Positions 48,367-57,292 are shown, counted from the first letter of the stretch. The stretch: DNA of 64,000 bases from PNNG01 sp046291695 (GCA_046291695.1 JBKBSO010000012.1:60725-124724); one strand, 5' to 3'. Notes: generated by a model from the sequence alone, not told the origin. Translations and numbers: made by a program.

Positions 48367-50964
48367 ATGAAGATGAAACAAATATTGGGGCTGTTGCTGG
48401 CCTTAAGTTGCAGCACGGCTATAAAGGCACAGTTCATTGTGGATGAGGAAGTAAGTCGTGCCTTCGAAAAGGCGGAAGGTATAACGGAAGGCTATTTACC
48501 GGTGGGTTTAATTTTCCATGCCCAATACAATTTCGACAGCCTCGCCATGGTGTTCGAGGCCCGGCAAGCACCTTTTGAAGAACGCGTACCGCTGGTTATC
48601 GCCGAAGGCATACGTTTTAGCGAAAACAGTCAGGCAGCTGTACTTCCCTTGCTCGAGGGTTTAGCACAAAAAGGGCTTATTCGTGAGCTGAATAGCTTGT
48701 GGTTGTGTAATGGTGTGTTTTTTAAAATGCGGCCCGAGGCCATTCCTGCCTTGCAACAACTTAATCCGGCAGCCCAACTCATCCCCGATCTGCCCATGGA
48801 ATTGGCTTCTCCCGGCTTTAAGGTGGAAGATTTACCTGAGGCCCCGAACAGTAGTGAGCAGGGTTTACGTGCCATTAAGGCGCCATTTATGTGGAATATG
48901 GGGTATAGCGGGCATGGTCAGATGGCTTATATTTACGACTCGGGCACCCGAAACGAACACCCGGCCCTCCGCGAACAATTTATTGGCAATAGATTTGGCC
49001 TGTCGCAAGGCTGGCGGTCGTACCACGGTAATGTGTTACCAACCGACCGCTCCGATGAACACGGCACACACGTAGCCGGTACGGTCATAGGGCTTGAAAA
49101 AGCCACCAACGACACCATTGGCGTGGCTCCGGCGGCTTATTTTATCAGCAACGACTTGATTCCTGGTGGCGGAAATCCACAAACCATCGTGCAGGCGTTT
49201 CAGTTTGCCATCAATCCCGACGGAAACCCGGCAACTACCTACGATGTGCCGCATGTGATCAACAATTCCTGGGGAAGTCCGTTAAACAGTGCGGCTTGCA
49301 ATTTTTTAAACGGGACTTGGGCGGCCCTCGAAGCGTCAGGCATTGGCAATATTTGGGCAGCAGGTAATGAAGGCCCCGGTGCATCTACCATCAGCCTATA
49401 TGGCGGTGTTGCGGTAGATAGCCTGCGTAATTTTTCGGTGGCCAACCTCAATGCCAACAACCCCAGCTGGCCTATCAACAGCTCATCGAGCCGTGGACCA
49501 ACCGTATGCGCTCCCTCTGCCCCATTGAACATTAAACCCGAAGTAGCAGGGCCCGGAACCAATGTGCGTTCGTCGGTGGGCGAAAATGGTTATGCTGCTT
49601 ATACCGGCACCAGCATGGCATCGCCCCATGTGGCTGGTGCCTATTTGCTGCTGCGTGAAGCCTTTCTTACCGCCTCGCCCAGGCAATTGGTGAATTCGCT
49701 ATACCAAACCGCCATTGACTTGGGTTTGCCTGGCGAAGACAACGACTATGGCCGTGGTATGATTGATTTGCAGGCGGCTTATACCTTCCTCAGCCAAAGC
49801 TTTACGCCCGTTCCGCCATCGACGCTGCAACGCGATTTGGCGATTATGGGCATTCGCAACCGACGCGATGGCGACCGCTTTTGCGATTTAGGAAATGAAG
49901 TGGTAGAAGAACTAATGGTCAAAAATGTTGGACAACAGCCCATCAATGGTTTTGACATTCACTACGGTATCGACAACTATAACCTGCAAAGCAATTATGC
50001 AGGAACGTTACAACCCGGCCAACAGGTCACGGTGCCATTGAGCATCACCGGCAATTTTACGGCCCTCTCAGAACTTAAGGTGCGCGTGAAAACCAGTGGT
50101 GCACCCGAACGCGACACGGTAAACAACCTTTTTGCCGTGCGGATGCGGGTGCAGGATGGCCAAATGCCATTCGGTAATCGCGACAATGGCAGACATCAGG
50201 ATTTTACCAATATAGGCGTGTTGAACAGCCAATGGTTGATCAATAATGTGGACCACGATTTTATCACCTGGGAACACCATATGGTACAAGGGCTGCCTGG
50301 TACAAGTACGGCGGTGAAGGTGCGCATGAACAATTATGGCCCGGCAGCAGGACAGCTCGATGAATTGTTAAGCCCATACTTTATTCCCGTAGGTGGATCG
50401 GGCAATGTGGACTTGCATTTCCGACTGGCCTACAGGAACCGCGCAGGATTTAACGCCGACAGCTTATTTGTGTACATGAGCAGCGATTGCCAAAACTGGA
50501 CCCGCATTTATACCGATGGTGGCAGTTCGATGGCCACCTTTACTGGTGGAACGGAGCCAACGCAGGCCGCACACTGGCGTATGATTCGGGTTCCGCAGGT
50601 GTTGCCGGTATTCACCAAGGTGGCCTTAAAGTTTGTAACGCGCAATGGTTTTGGCGGCAATTTGTACCTCACCAACATTTCCTATGGCGACGTGCCCCTA
50701 GGTTTATTCGAAACCGAAGCCCCCGAATTTAAGCTTTATCCCAATCCGGCAGCTACAGCCTTTAACTTGCAGTTGAGCGAAGCAGCAGTTGAACGCGAAA
50801 TGCGCCTGACCGATTATACCGGGCGGGAACTGATGCGCCGTCGTTTGGAAGCCGGGCAAACCGAACATCAGATTTCGCTCGAAGGCCTGGCATCGGGCTT
50901 TTACCTGGTGCATGTAGATGGGGCCGGAGGTACAGCGGTTAAAAAACTCGTGATCACCAAATAA
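48367..50964 (+). CDS. Secreted subtilisin-like (S8) serine protease with type IX sorting domain
   Basis: 865 aa. Signal peptide (~1-22), propeptide, then the S8 catalytic domain with Asp191 (YIYDSG), His232 (DEHGTHVAG), oxyanion Asn in NNSWGSP, and Ser416 (GTSMASPHVAG). After it come beta-rich domains (a CARDB-like segment ~510-610, a jelly-roll-like segment ~630-780) and a C-terminal type IX sorting domain (~790-865, FKLYPNPAATAF...KKLVITK). It should be secreted through the Por system and digest protein outside the cell. The triad is complete, so it is probably active. Confidence 0.94.
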   Translation: MKMKQILGLLLALSCSTAIKAQFIVDEEVSRAFEKAEGITEGYLPVGLIFHAQYNFDSLAMVFEARQAPFEERVPLVIAEGIRFSENSQAAVLPLLEGLAQKGLIRELNSLWLCNGVFFKMRPEAIPALQQLNPAAQLIPDLPMELASPGFKVEDLPEAPNSSEQGLRAIKAPFMWNMGYSGHGQMAYIYDSGTRNEHPALREQFIGNRFGLSQGWRSYHGNVLPTDRSDEHGTHVAGTVIGLEKATNDTIGVAPAAYFISNDLIPGGGNPQTIVQAFQFAINPDGNPATTYDVPHVINNSWGSPLNSAACNFLNGTWAALEASGIGNIWAAGNEGPGASTISLYGGVAVDSLRNFSVANLNANNPSWPINSSSSRGPTVCAPSAPLNIKPEVAGPGTNVRSSVGENGYAAYTGTSMASPHVAGAYLLLREAFLTASPRQLVNSLYQTAIDLGLPGEDNDYGRGMIDLQAAYTFLSQSFTPVPPSTLQRDLAIMGIRNRRDGDRFCDLGNEVVEELMVKNVGQQPINGFDIHYGIDNYNLQSNYAGTLQPGQQVTVPLSITGNFTALSELKVRVKTSGAPERDTVNNLFAVRMRVQDGQMPFGNRDNGRHQDFTNIGVLNSQWLINNVDHDFITWEHHMVQGLPGTSTAVKVRMNNYGPAAGQLDELLSPYFIPVGGSGNVDLHFRLAYRNRAGFNADSLFVYMSSDCQNWTRIYTDGGSSMATFTGGTEPTQAAHWRMIRVPQVLPVFTKVALKFVTRNGFGGNLYLTNISYGDVPLGLFETEAPEFKLYPNPAATAFNLQLSEAAVEREMRLTDYTGRELMRRRLEAGQTEHQISLEGLASGFYLVHVDGAGGTAVKKLVITK

Positions 50965-50996
50965 GCCTAAAAGGCAAGAAGAGCCGATTATTCGCT

Positions 50997-51004
50997 TATT
51001 TTTG
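50997..51004 (+). promoter_or_regulatory. -7 box of gmd, near-leaderless
   Basis: TATTTTTG lies 8 bp before the gmd ATG. With the usual distance of about 7 nt to the start of transcription, the mRNA would begin within a base or two of the start codon. Confidence 0.5.
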
Positions 51005-51012
51005 CCCAGATT

Positions 51013-52152
51013 ATGATGAAAGTAGCACTCATTACCGGCATAACCGGACAAGACGGCGCCTATCTGGCCGAACTGCTGTTGAGCAAAGGATATATGGTGC
51101 ATGGCATCAAACGCCGTGCATCGCTTTTTAATACCGATCGCATCGACCACCTCTACCAGGACCCCCACGAACAGGGCCTGCGCCTGAAGCTGCATTATGG
51201 CGACCTGACCGACAGTACCAATCTCATCAGGATTATTCAGGAGGTTCAACCCGACGAAATTTACAATCTCGCGGCCATGAGTCACGTGCAGGTAAGCTTC
51301 GAAACACCGGAATATACCGCCAATGCCGACGCGCTGGGTACTTTGCGCATTCTGGAAGCGGTGCGGATTTGCGGACTGACCCAAAAAACCCGCATTTATC
51401 AGGCCTCCACCTCAGAATTATATGGCCTGGTGCAGGAAGTGCCGCAGAGCGAAACAACGCCTTTTTATCCGCGTTCGCCTTATGGTGTGGCCAAAATGTA
51501 CGGCTATTGGATTACTGTGAATTACCGCGAAGCTTATCAGATGTTTGCCTGCAATGGCATTTTGTTTAACCACGAGTCGCCTTTACGGGGCGAAACTTTT
51601 GTGACCCGCAAAATCACCCGCGCTGCCTGCAAAATAGCTTTGGGCATGCAGGAGAAGTTGTATATCGGTAATTTGAATGCGCAACGCGACTGGGGACATG
51701 CCAAAGATTATGTAGAAGCTATGTACCTGATGCTGCAGCAAGAGGTGGCCGAAGATTTTGTGATTGCTACCGGCGTTACCACTTATGTGCGCGATTTTAT
51801 TCGGATGGCCTTTGCCGAGCTTGGCCTGGGCATCAGTTTCGAAGGCAGCGAGATCGACGAAAAAGGCATCCTCACGTCCATCGATACAGAAAAGCTGGCA
51901 GCCTTGGGCATCAAAAATTGTCCACTGCAAATTGGGCAGCAGCTGGTGGCGGTCGATCCGCGTTACTTCCGCCCTACCGAAGTGGACTTGTTGATTGGCG
52001 ATGCCACCAAAGCCTACACCAAACTGGGCTGGCGTCCGCGACACAGCCTGGCCGATTTGGTGCACGATATGATGCGCAGCGATTTGAAGCTGATGCAAAG
52101 GGAGCAGTTTTTAGCGGCCGGGGGATACGACATCCTGAGCCAACACGAATAA
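51013..52152 (+). CDS. gmd: GDP-mannose 4,6-dehydratase
   Basis: 379 aa, short-chain dehydrogenase fold. It converts GDP-mannose to GDP-4-keto-6-deoxymannose, the precursor of fucose, rhamnose or perosamine in surface polysaccharide. Motifs: NAD(P) site GITGQDGAYLAELL, catalytic YGVAK, and the family segment IYQASTSELYG. No GDP-fucose synthase or glycosyltransferase is next to it. Confidence 0.94.
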   Translation: MMKVALITGITGQDGAYLAELLLSKGYMVHGIKRRASLFNTDRIDHLYQDPHEQGLRLKLHYGDLTDSTNLIRIIQEVQPDEIYNLAAMSHVQVSFETPEYTANADALGTLRILEAVRICGLTQKTRIYQASTSELYGLVQEVPQSETTPFYPRSPYGVAKMYGYWITVNYREAYQMFACNGILFNHESPLRGETFVTRKITRAACKIALGMQEKLYIGNLNAQRDWGHAKDYVEAMYLMLQQEVAEDFVIATGVTTYVRDFIRMAFAELGLGISFEGSEIDEKGILTSIDTEKLAALGIKNCPLQIGQQLVAVDPRYFRPTEVDLLIGDATKAYTKLGWRPRHSLADLVHDMMRSDLKLMQREQFLAAGGYDILSQHE

Positions 52153-52159
52153 ACCGGCT

Positions 52160-52585
52160 ATGAAGCCCGGGCTTTTGGCACTGGTGTTGGCGATTGGCCT
52201 TGGTTGCACTGCCAATAGCTTGCGGCAAAAGCAGCCATCCGAAGTTTCAAGTCAAGCGCGCGTGCAGGAAAACACTACCGAAACGGCTGCGCGGAATGCC
52301 TTACCGCCCGGACCAGCCCGCTATCAGGGCACTTTGGTAGATGCTGCCGGTGATGCACTGGTAGCTTATCGGGCAACTACCGATGCCAGGGGCTTGGAAC
52401 ACCTATTCACTACCGATGAACAGGGGCGATTTGCATTTTATCAGCATGAGTTCAGTCAGGAGCCTTTGAGATTATACCTTTGGCATGCTGAAGCGCTTGT
52501 GGCTTGCTTGTATTTGGCGGCGCCCATGCCGGGTACAAATCATGGTTTGCCCAATCAGGAGTTTCGCGCAACCGATTGCGATTGA
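52160..52585 (+). CDS. Small lipoprotein (141 aa)
   Basis: The N-terminus is a lipoprotein signal with Cys16 after AIGLG. The mature part has a short disordered stretch and then what looks like a single carboxypeptidase-regulatory/transthyretin-like beta domain (YQGTLVDAAGDAL...GRFAFYQHEF). Function unknown. It starts 7 bp after gmd, so it is probably co-transcribed; its 3' end overlaps the convergent pnuC by 31 bp. Confidence 0.7.
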   Translation: MKPGLLALVLAIGLGCTANSLRQKQPSEVSSQARVQENTTETAARNALPPGPARYQGTLVDAAGDALVAYRATTDARGLEHLFTTDEQGRFAFYQHEFSQEPLRLYLWHAEALVACLYLAAPMPGTNHGLPNQEFRATDCD

Positions 52586-53148
52586 TTCCTGATGATTTGG
52601 CGCCAGCCTACAAAACCCCAAATGGCGAGGCCGGTAAAAACAGCAAACTGCAAGGCCGATATCCAATAGCCTTTGTGGAGGTACAAAAAAACCGATGCTA
52701 CATCCACTACGATCCACACCAGCCAGTTTTCTATTTTTTTCTCGGCCATCAGGTACATGCCGGCGATGGCCAGGGCGGTGGTAAAGGCATCGGCCAGGGG
52801 CACGCTGCTGTCGGTTTGGTGCAGCAGCAGCTGGTAAAGCAGCAGCCAACTGCCTAGAAACAGCAGCAAACTTCCCAGCCGCATGCGATTATTTGCCCAG
52901 GCTACGGGCCGCTCGGTTTGGCCGCTTTGAGGCCGGCTCCAGCGCCACCAGCCGTACACGCTCAGCAGGCTGTACCACACATTAATGCCCATATCGGCAT
53001 ACAAGCCGGCCGTGAGGCAAATGTAAATGTACAGCAAGGTGCTCACCAGGCCCGTTGGAAACACCCCAATGTGCGCATATCGCGCCAAAATAACGCTCAC
53101 GACCCCAAAAATGGCGGCCAGGCTTTCAAACACAGTCATACTCAGCAT
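52555..53148 (-). CDS. pnuC: Nicotinamide riboside/mononucleotide transporter PnuC
   Basis: About 197 aa from the ATG at 53148; a longer frame to 53226 adds a non-membrane stretch that would lie upstream of the promoter box, so I exclude it. Seven predicted membrane helices with PnuC signatures (INVWYSLLSVYGWWRW and NWLVWIVVDVASVFLY). It imports nicotinamide riboside or a related vitamin (PnuT for thiamine is a close relative, but no thiamine riboswitch is visible upstream). Confidence 0.88.
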   Translation of the reverse strand: MLSMTVFESLAAIFGVVSVILARYAHIGVFPTGLVSTLLYIYICLTAGLYADMGINVWYSLLSVYGWWRWSRPQSGQTERPVAWANNRMRLGSLLLFLGSWLLLYQLLLHQTDSSVPLADAFTTALAIAGMYLMAEKKIENWLVWIVVDVASVFLYLHKGYWISALQFAVFTGLAIWGFVGWRQIIRNQSQSVARNS

Positions 53149-53154
53149 GCCTGG

Positions 53155-53162
53155 CAAAGGTA
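53155..53162 (-). promoter_or_regulatory. -7 box of pnuC, near-leaderless
   Basis: Minus-strand TACCTTTG matches TAnnTTTG and ends 6 bp from the preferred pnuC ATG, so transcription would start at or next to the start codon. Confidence 0.45.
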
Positions 53163-53603
53163 AGCAACGGGCAGGAAGGATGGGAGGATGGCAGTTGAAA
53201 TGGGTTTCAGCTCCGGAGCGTAGCAATTAAAAATTAGTGCAAATTCGTGGTTGTTGGAGAAAATTGAGCTCCATTGGCAAAAGTGGGAAGTAGCGAAAAG
53301 CAGGCAGAGGGGGAATTATCAACAGGGCAAGGGAATGCCTAGGTGGTAATTCAAAAGCAAAAGTGTCAGGTGCTAGGAGGTGTTTGATCTTTGCTAAATT
53401 GCGGCATGGATGAAAGTGCGCTTTGACTGCTTGAGAGGCACTGTAGGCGAAGGTTTTATCGTATAAATTAAGTTTTGGCTTATTGAAATTTACATTGGCG
53501 GAGATACCGCAATCAGCGTTTTGGGAATGACATGGCCATACTATACACAATAATTATTTGATACATTGAGACAATCAACGCAATTATCTTTCGTATCATC
53601 TTT

Positions 53604-53620
53604 GTCAGGTTCAACCTGAC
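53604..53620. promoter_or_regulatory. 17-bp perfect palindrome upstream of the Fic locus
   Basis: GTCAGGTT-C-AACCTGAC, 8-bp arms around one base. It lies 9 bp before the small ORF at 53630 and about 200 bp before the Fic start. A candidate operator. Confidence 0.5.
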
Positions 53621-53629
53621 ATTGTTACT

Positions 53630-53740
53630 ATGAAAAAAAAAATACACATTAACACCCCCCACTACCCCGTCGTCAAAATGCCGAAAGCTCAAAGACGCAA
53701 CCGCATATTCCGCTCCCATCGTTTCGATTTACTTGAATAA
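53630..53740 (+). CDS. Possible small basic peptide (36 aa)
   Basis: ATG followed by an A10 run, encoding a lysine/arginine/histidine-rich peptide (KMPKAQRRNRIFRSHRFDLL) and ending in TAA. It lies between a perfect palindrome and the Fic gene. I do not recognise it, and an open frame of this length may be chance; its strongly basic content and position make it worth listing. Confidence 0.25.
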   Translation: MKKKIHINTPHYPVVKMPKAQRRNRIFRSHRFDLLE

Positions 53741-53824
53741 GTTGGTTTGCTTTCGTATATTAAGTGGGTAAATCAACAAACTTTTTCAAGCTTTCGCAGA
53801 AAACCCGCAGTTTTGTACTTCCTT

Positions 53825-54919
53825 ATGGAAAATTTTGATGAATACTTGCGACAGGGCGAACCCAACAAGACCGAAAAGGCCAAGGTTTGGAAAACGGCCA
53901 TCGGCTTGCAGCAAGTTGATGGTTTAACCCCATCAGCCTATCTCATTGAAACAGCCCGGCAGAATATCGAGGGCGATATTACCCTTGAGGAGGTAAAGGC
54001 ACGCATTGAGCAGTACTACCAACAACACAGCTTGCGCTCGGCCGACGACCGTACGGAGGAAGCCGACAAGGTATCGGCACGTATCGCCGAAATATTGAGC
54101 GAGCAAACCTTCACCTTTTCGCCGGGCGCCTATCTGAACATCCACCAACGGTTGTTTGCGGGTATTTATCCGTTTGCAGGTGTGGTGCGCGATTACAACA
54201 TCACCAAAAAAGAATGGGTATTGCATGGCGAAACCGTGCTGTATGCCAGCGCCGGTCTATTACAAGAAACACTGGCCTATGACATGGAGCAAGAAAAAAA
54301 ATTCAACTACAAAGGATTAAGCGAGCAGGAGATCGTAGCACACTTGGCCAGCTTTGTATCGAACCTTTGGCAAATACACCTTTTTGGTGAAGGCAACACC
54401 CGGACCACTGCTGTTTTTTTAATTCAATATGTACGTAAACTGGGTTTTAAAAAGGCCAATAACGATTTGTTTGCCAACCATTCGTGGTTTTTCCGAAATG
54501 CCTTGGTGCGTGCCAATTACGAAGATTTGTCGCGTGGCAACTACCGCACCAATGAATTTTTGATTTTTTTCTTATCGAACCTCTTATTCCAAACCCAACA
54601 TCCGCTCCGCAACCGCGACATGCTCATAGCGGCACCCAACCCAGGGCCTGGACAAGTAAACGAGCCGGTTGACACTGTAAATGCTCCGGCTGACACTGTA
54701 AATGACACTGTAAACAATGTGCCTGACACTGTAAACGGACCTTTCACAGATACCTTGCTATGGCTGCTTCAGCAAAACAACCAGCTCACGACCCTTGACT
54801 TGAGTGCTCGGTTGGGGCTGAGTTTGAGCACAGTAAAGCGCAAAATCAAGGAACTCAAAAACAGCGGCAAGCTTGAGCGGCTGGGCAGCGATAAAAAGGG
54901 GTATTGGCGGGTTACATGA
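53825..54919 (+). CDS. Fic family protein with C-terminal winged-helix domain
   Basis: 364 aa from the ATG at 53825 (MENFDEYLRQGE); the longer frame to 53747 adds unlikely residues. Fic proteins move AMP or other groups from nucleotides onto target proteins. The core motif is HLFGEGNTRTTAVF, a variant of HxFx(D/E)GNGR with Thr for the third Gly, common in Bacteroidota homologues. An N-terminal TARQNIEGDIT segment resembles the self-inhibiting helix. A linker with four DTVN units precedes a winged-helix DNA-binding domain ending ERLGSDKKGYWRV. It may regulate itself. It is convergent with the RHS fragment. Confidence 0.88.
   Translation: MENFDEYLRQGEPNKTEKAKVWKTAIGLQQVDGLTPSAYLIETARQNIEGDITLEEVKARIEQYYQQHSLRSADDRTEEADKVSARIAEILSEQTFTFSPGAYLNIHQRLFAGIYPFAGVVRDYNITKKEWVLHGETVLYASAGLLQETLAYDMEQEKKFNYKGLSEQEIVAHLASFVSNLWQIHLFGEGNTRTTAVFLIQYVRKLGFKKANNDLFANHSWFFRNALVRANYEDLSRGNYRTNEFLIFFLSNLLFQTQHPLRNRDMLIAAPNPGPGQVNEPVDTVNAPADTVNDTVNNVPDTVNGPFTDTLLWLLQQNNQLTTLDLSARLGLSLSTVKRKIKELKNSGKLERLGSDKKGYWRVT
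54671..54735 (+). repeat. Short in-frame repeats in the Fic linker
   Basis: GACACTGTAAA occurs four times (starting 54671, 54692, 54704, 54725) at spacings of 21, 12 and 21 bp, all multiples of three, encoding DTVN units. Copy number could vary without breaking the frame. Confidence 0.8.
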
Positions 54920-54976
54920 AGGGGATGGTTGATGCCAAGACGCCTGCCGCCAACTCAGCCACCAAAACCCCCGAGC

Positions 54977-56110
54977 TCAATTTGGCCGGAATATGCACCA
55001 TGCCGCAAGACCGGCCACCATCCGAAGAATCAAGCTCGTATTAAGTCTTGGAGACAGTTTAACGAACTTATTATCCATCGCATACCCGTGTAGAGCCCCG
55101 CCAAGGCCGCCAAAAACAAAAGTGCCAAAGTGCTGCCCGAAGCTTTTATTGAGGCAGCTTTCCCTACTATTGGCGTAAGAAAAATCTGCTACATTGGCTT
55201 GAAGGCCATAGCTGAGGATTTTATCGTCGAATTTGCTCAGTAAATGAGATGATGATTTTGAGGTTGCAGCCGCATAGGCACTAAAGCCCGTGTATGCCGA
55301 TAAACCCCCGCCGGCGTAGTGTTGTGCGAGCGAAAAAGCATCACTCACTCGATTAGAAGCAATACCAACGGCTACATTGGCCGTTCCACCTGAAGTAATC
55401 GCGGCCATAGCGGCCGAGGTCTTGCCATATCCTAAAAGCATATCCGCACCAATGGCAGAACCGATAGCTCCAGCGGCAAAATATCCCAAAGTACCCAAAA
55501 CAGATTGTCCTGGTTGATAATTGTAAATAGCATTTACACCTCCCCCCAAAACTGCCGATGTAAGCGTTTTTGTAGCCTTTTTAGCAATGAGGCTCCCAAC
55601 CCCAGCTCCTCCAAAACCACCCACAATACCTCCAATGCCTATACCAATATAGGTGTTCGCAGATCTGTAATCCCATTGCCCGGGGTTAAAGCTGTTGTTA
55701 GCGACCGAACCGCCTAAATACATGCCTATCGCAACGCCAACTATAATTGAAATAGGCTCATTCCCATCCGGATCAACATACTTCAACGGGTTATTGAGGC
55801 AGTAACTGTAGCGGTTGTAGGCCTGGGTGGCATCTGGGTCTACCACATAATTGTCGGGCGACAGCATGCGGCTCAGCAGCGGGTCGTACAGCCGTGCATT
55901 CATGTGGATGAGGTTGAACACATCGAGCTGTTCGTGCCCAGTAAAACCACGAATCAACCAGTCGGGCCGGGTGCCTGGGTTGCTGTAGGCCCAGGTTGTT
56001 GGGTTACGGCGGCGGCCCCAGGCATCGAAGTTTTGCTGGGAGGTGATGCGCTGGCCTGAACGCTGTGAAACCACCACACCATAACCGATACCAGTTGCGG
56101 TGTTAAAGGA
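54977..56110 (-). pseudogene. 5'-truncated RHS-repeat protein with C-terminal tip
   Basis: The frame (open to 56212) begins with junk sequence, then enters an RHS protein without its N-terminal thousands of residues. The RHS core is clear (~residues 65-155 of the frame): RGFTGHEQLDVFNLIHMNARLYDPLLSR, residues spelling LSPDNYV, and NRYSYCLNNPLKYVDPDG. After the core comes a ~260-residue tip rich in glycine and alanine with membrane-like segments (IGIGIGGIVGGFGGAGVGSL). Such tips are usually polymorphic toxins; I do not recognise this one, and no immunity gene is evident. It cannot be exported as it stands; no signal peptide is left. Confidence 0.8.
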
Positions 56111-56463
56111 AGGTATTGGCAGCAGATGGGGTGTGCTCACAAACATTTTGCAATATAAAAACAACAGCGGAATTTTCGGGTGTTCTGTGAAAAGGCATCT
56201 GCATATTCGCAAGATTGCCAGTACAGAACCGGCGTTGCTATTCTTACCACCGCTTCGGGTGGGGCAGGAAGGCTTTTTGATGGCTTCTTGCAGCCGTCTT
56301 CGTTTAATTGAGTTTATGTGCCCTGAAAAAACATTTTCTGCTTATCCGCATGATTGCCGGTAAAGAAACGGCTTTTCTTTTCTCACCGCAGAGGGCGCGG
56401 AGTCTTTTGTTAACCTCTTGCGGCAGTGATCGCTTGTTTCCACTTTTATGCCCCGAAACGGCC

Positions 56464-56610
56464 TTTTTTGTCAGTGCTACTAGCAGCTTTGTCTGGCCGC
56501 GAGGTAACGGAGCCTTTTGGACTGCGCTGCTCACGCAGCTTGTCCGGAGGACGCAGAGCCAAGCCTTCGGCTTATCGGCTTACTGGTAAAGATGCGGATG
56601 AACAGTAAAC
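56464..56610 (+). repeat. Degenerate repeat unit 1
   Basis: Begins TTTTTTGTCAGTGCTAC and ends GGATGAACAGTAAAC. It resembles unit 2 at both ends with a ~58-bp extra segment in the middle. Positions 56472-56559 are also present, inverted, at 63778-63866. Confidence 0.65.
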
Positions 56611-56611
56611 A

Positions 56612-56700
56612 TTTTTTTGTCAGCGCTAATTGCAGCTTCGTCTTGCCGCGCACCTACGATGCTTTTGGCTTACTGGCAAACATGCGAATGAACAGTTAAC
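56612..56700 (+). repeat. Degenerate repeat unit 2
   Basis: Begins TTTTTTGTCAGCGCTAA and ends CGAATGAACAGTTAAC; directly adjacent to unit 1 in the same orientation and ending 18 bp before the RhuM-type fragment. Confidence 0.65.
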
Positions 56701-56718
56701 TTTATAAAAATTTGTTCT

Positions 56719-56961
56719 ATGGATTCTGAGCTTATCATTTACAACACCGCTGATGGCAAGGCCAGCGTGGCTTTGTACACCCGCGATGGCGACGTATGGA
56801 TGAACCAACAGCAACTTGCCGAACTTTTTGACACCTCTATCCCGAACATCAGTATGCACATCTCAAACATACTGAAAGAGAAAGAGTTAAACCAAAATTC
56901 AGTTATTAAAAATTACTTAACAACTGCGGCAGATGGTAAACAGTATGAGGTGACCTTTTAG
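56719..56961 (+). pseudogene. Truncated RhuM-family gene (N-terminal 80 aa)
   Basis: The N-terminus of a RhuM-type DNA-binding protein is clear: VWMNQQQLAELFDTSIPNIS, HISNILKEKEL and TAADGKQYEVTFY-like sequence, where the family continues for roughly 250 more residues. Here TAG follows TF and the rest of the gene is missing; the infB 3' repeat copy begins 56 bp later. RhuM genes are often found in mobile or toxin-linked loci. Not functional as full-length protein. Confidence 0.85.
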
Positions 56962-57016
56962 GCCTTAGCTAGGCCAAACAGGTTAAACGACCAACAACAA
57001 GTCTTTTACCAATCCA

Positions 57017-57160
57017 CAACAAAAAAACCGCCCCCTTTCGGAAGCGGTTTTCGTTTTTATGAGCCGATGGGCCCTTACAGCTTGGCTTTCACCTCTACGC
57101 GCTCGTAGCCTTCGATGATGTCGCCTTCTTTGATGTCGTTGAAGTTGGCAATGTTCAAGC
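57017..57160. repeat. Orphan copy of the infB 3' end and terminator
   Basis: 144 bp that are identical, apart from one base in an A run, to 58514-58658. It encodes, on the minus strand, the last ~28 residues of IF-2 (NIANFNDIKEGDIIEGYE...) and its terminator. With the intact copy it brackets the Abi gene as direct repeats. Confidence 0.93.
57021..57050 (-). terminator. Duplicated infB terminator
   Basis: Same hairpin as the real infB terminator: AACCGCTTCC-GAAA-GGGGGCGGTT followed by T7 on the minus strand. It no longer terminates infB because the intact copy lies upstream of it. Confidence 0.85.
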
Positions 57161-57202
57161 TGCTGAATATGTGTGCATTAGGGAACAAGACATGGAAAAC
57201 GA

Positions 57203-57232
57203 TTGCAGCGTTCAAAAAAGAGATTATCTTTG
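57203..57232 (+). promoter_or_regulatory. Promoter of the Abi locus
   Basis: TTG (57203-57205), 19 nt, TATCTTTG (57225-57232): an exact Bacteroidota promoter. Transcription would start about 57238-57240, right before the leader hairpin and 130 nt before the ATG. Confidence 0.7.
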
Positions 57233-57239
57233 TATCAAC

Positions 57240-57292
57240 AGTACTCGCCACGCTTAAGTCTGAAAAGACTGCGTACCAGGGCGAGTCTTTTG
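57240..57292 (+). ncRNA. Structured leader RNA, candidate small RNA of the Abi locus
   Basis: A compound hairpin at 57243-57286: ACTCGCC pairs with GGCGAGT (7 bp), inside it ACGC with GCGT (4 bp), then a 3-nt bulge and AGTCT-GAAA-AGACT (5 bp, GNRA-type loop). In all, 16 base pairs in 44 nt. It is followed by CTTTTGCTTT, a weak terminator-like T tract, so a short RNA of about 50 nt may be made, with read-through into the Abi gene. A second small hairpin (TTCAC/GTGAA) follows at 57310-57324. Role inferred only. Confidence 0.45.

Larger units (their letters stand above)
53149..53629. other. Intergenic region between pnuC and the Fic locus
   Basis: About 480 bp. It holds the pnuC -7 box (TACCTTTG, minus strand, 53162-53155, 7 bp before the start) and a 17-bp perfect palindrome at 53604-53620. 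Otherwise I see only short non-conserved ORFs. Confidence 0.5.
56213..56718. other. Repeat-rich, gene-free stretch
   Basis: No credible gene. It holds a CACCGCAGAGGGCGCGGAG phrase (56384-56402), of a type I know as a scattered repeat in many bacterial genomes, and two tandem imperfect repeats (56464-56610, 56612-56700). Confidence 0.6.

Noticed and set aside
53513..53719. Minus-strand frame upstream of Fic (68 codons)
   Set aside because: Hydrophobic stretch with no recognisable start context; it overlaps the palindrome and promoter-like region, so chance is more likely.
54671..54735. Short repeats as a CRISPR array
   Set aside because: Units are 11 bp, spaced 12-21 bp apart, in frame within the Fic gene; they encode a protein linker.
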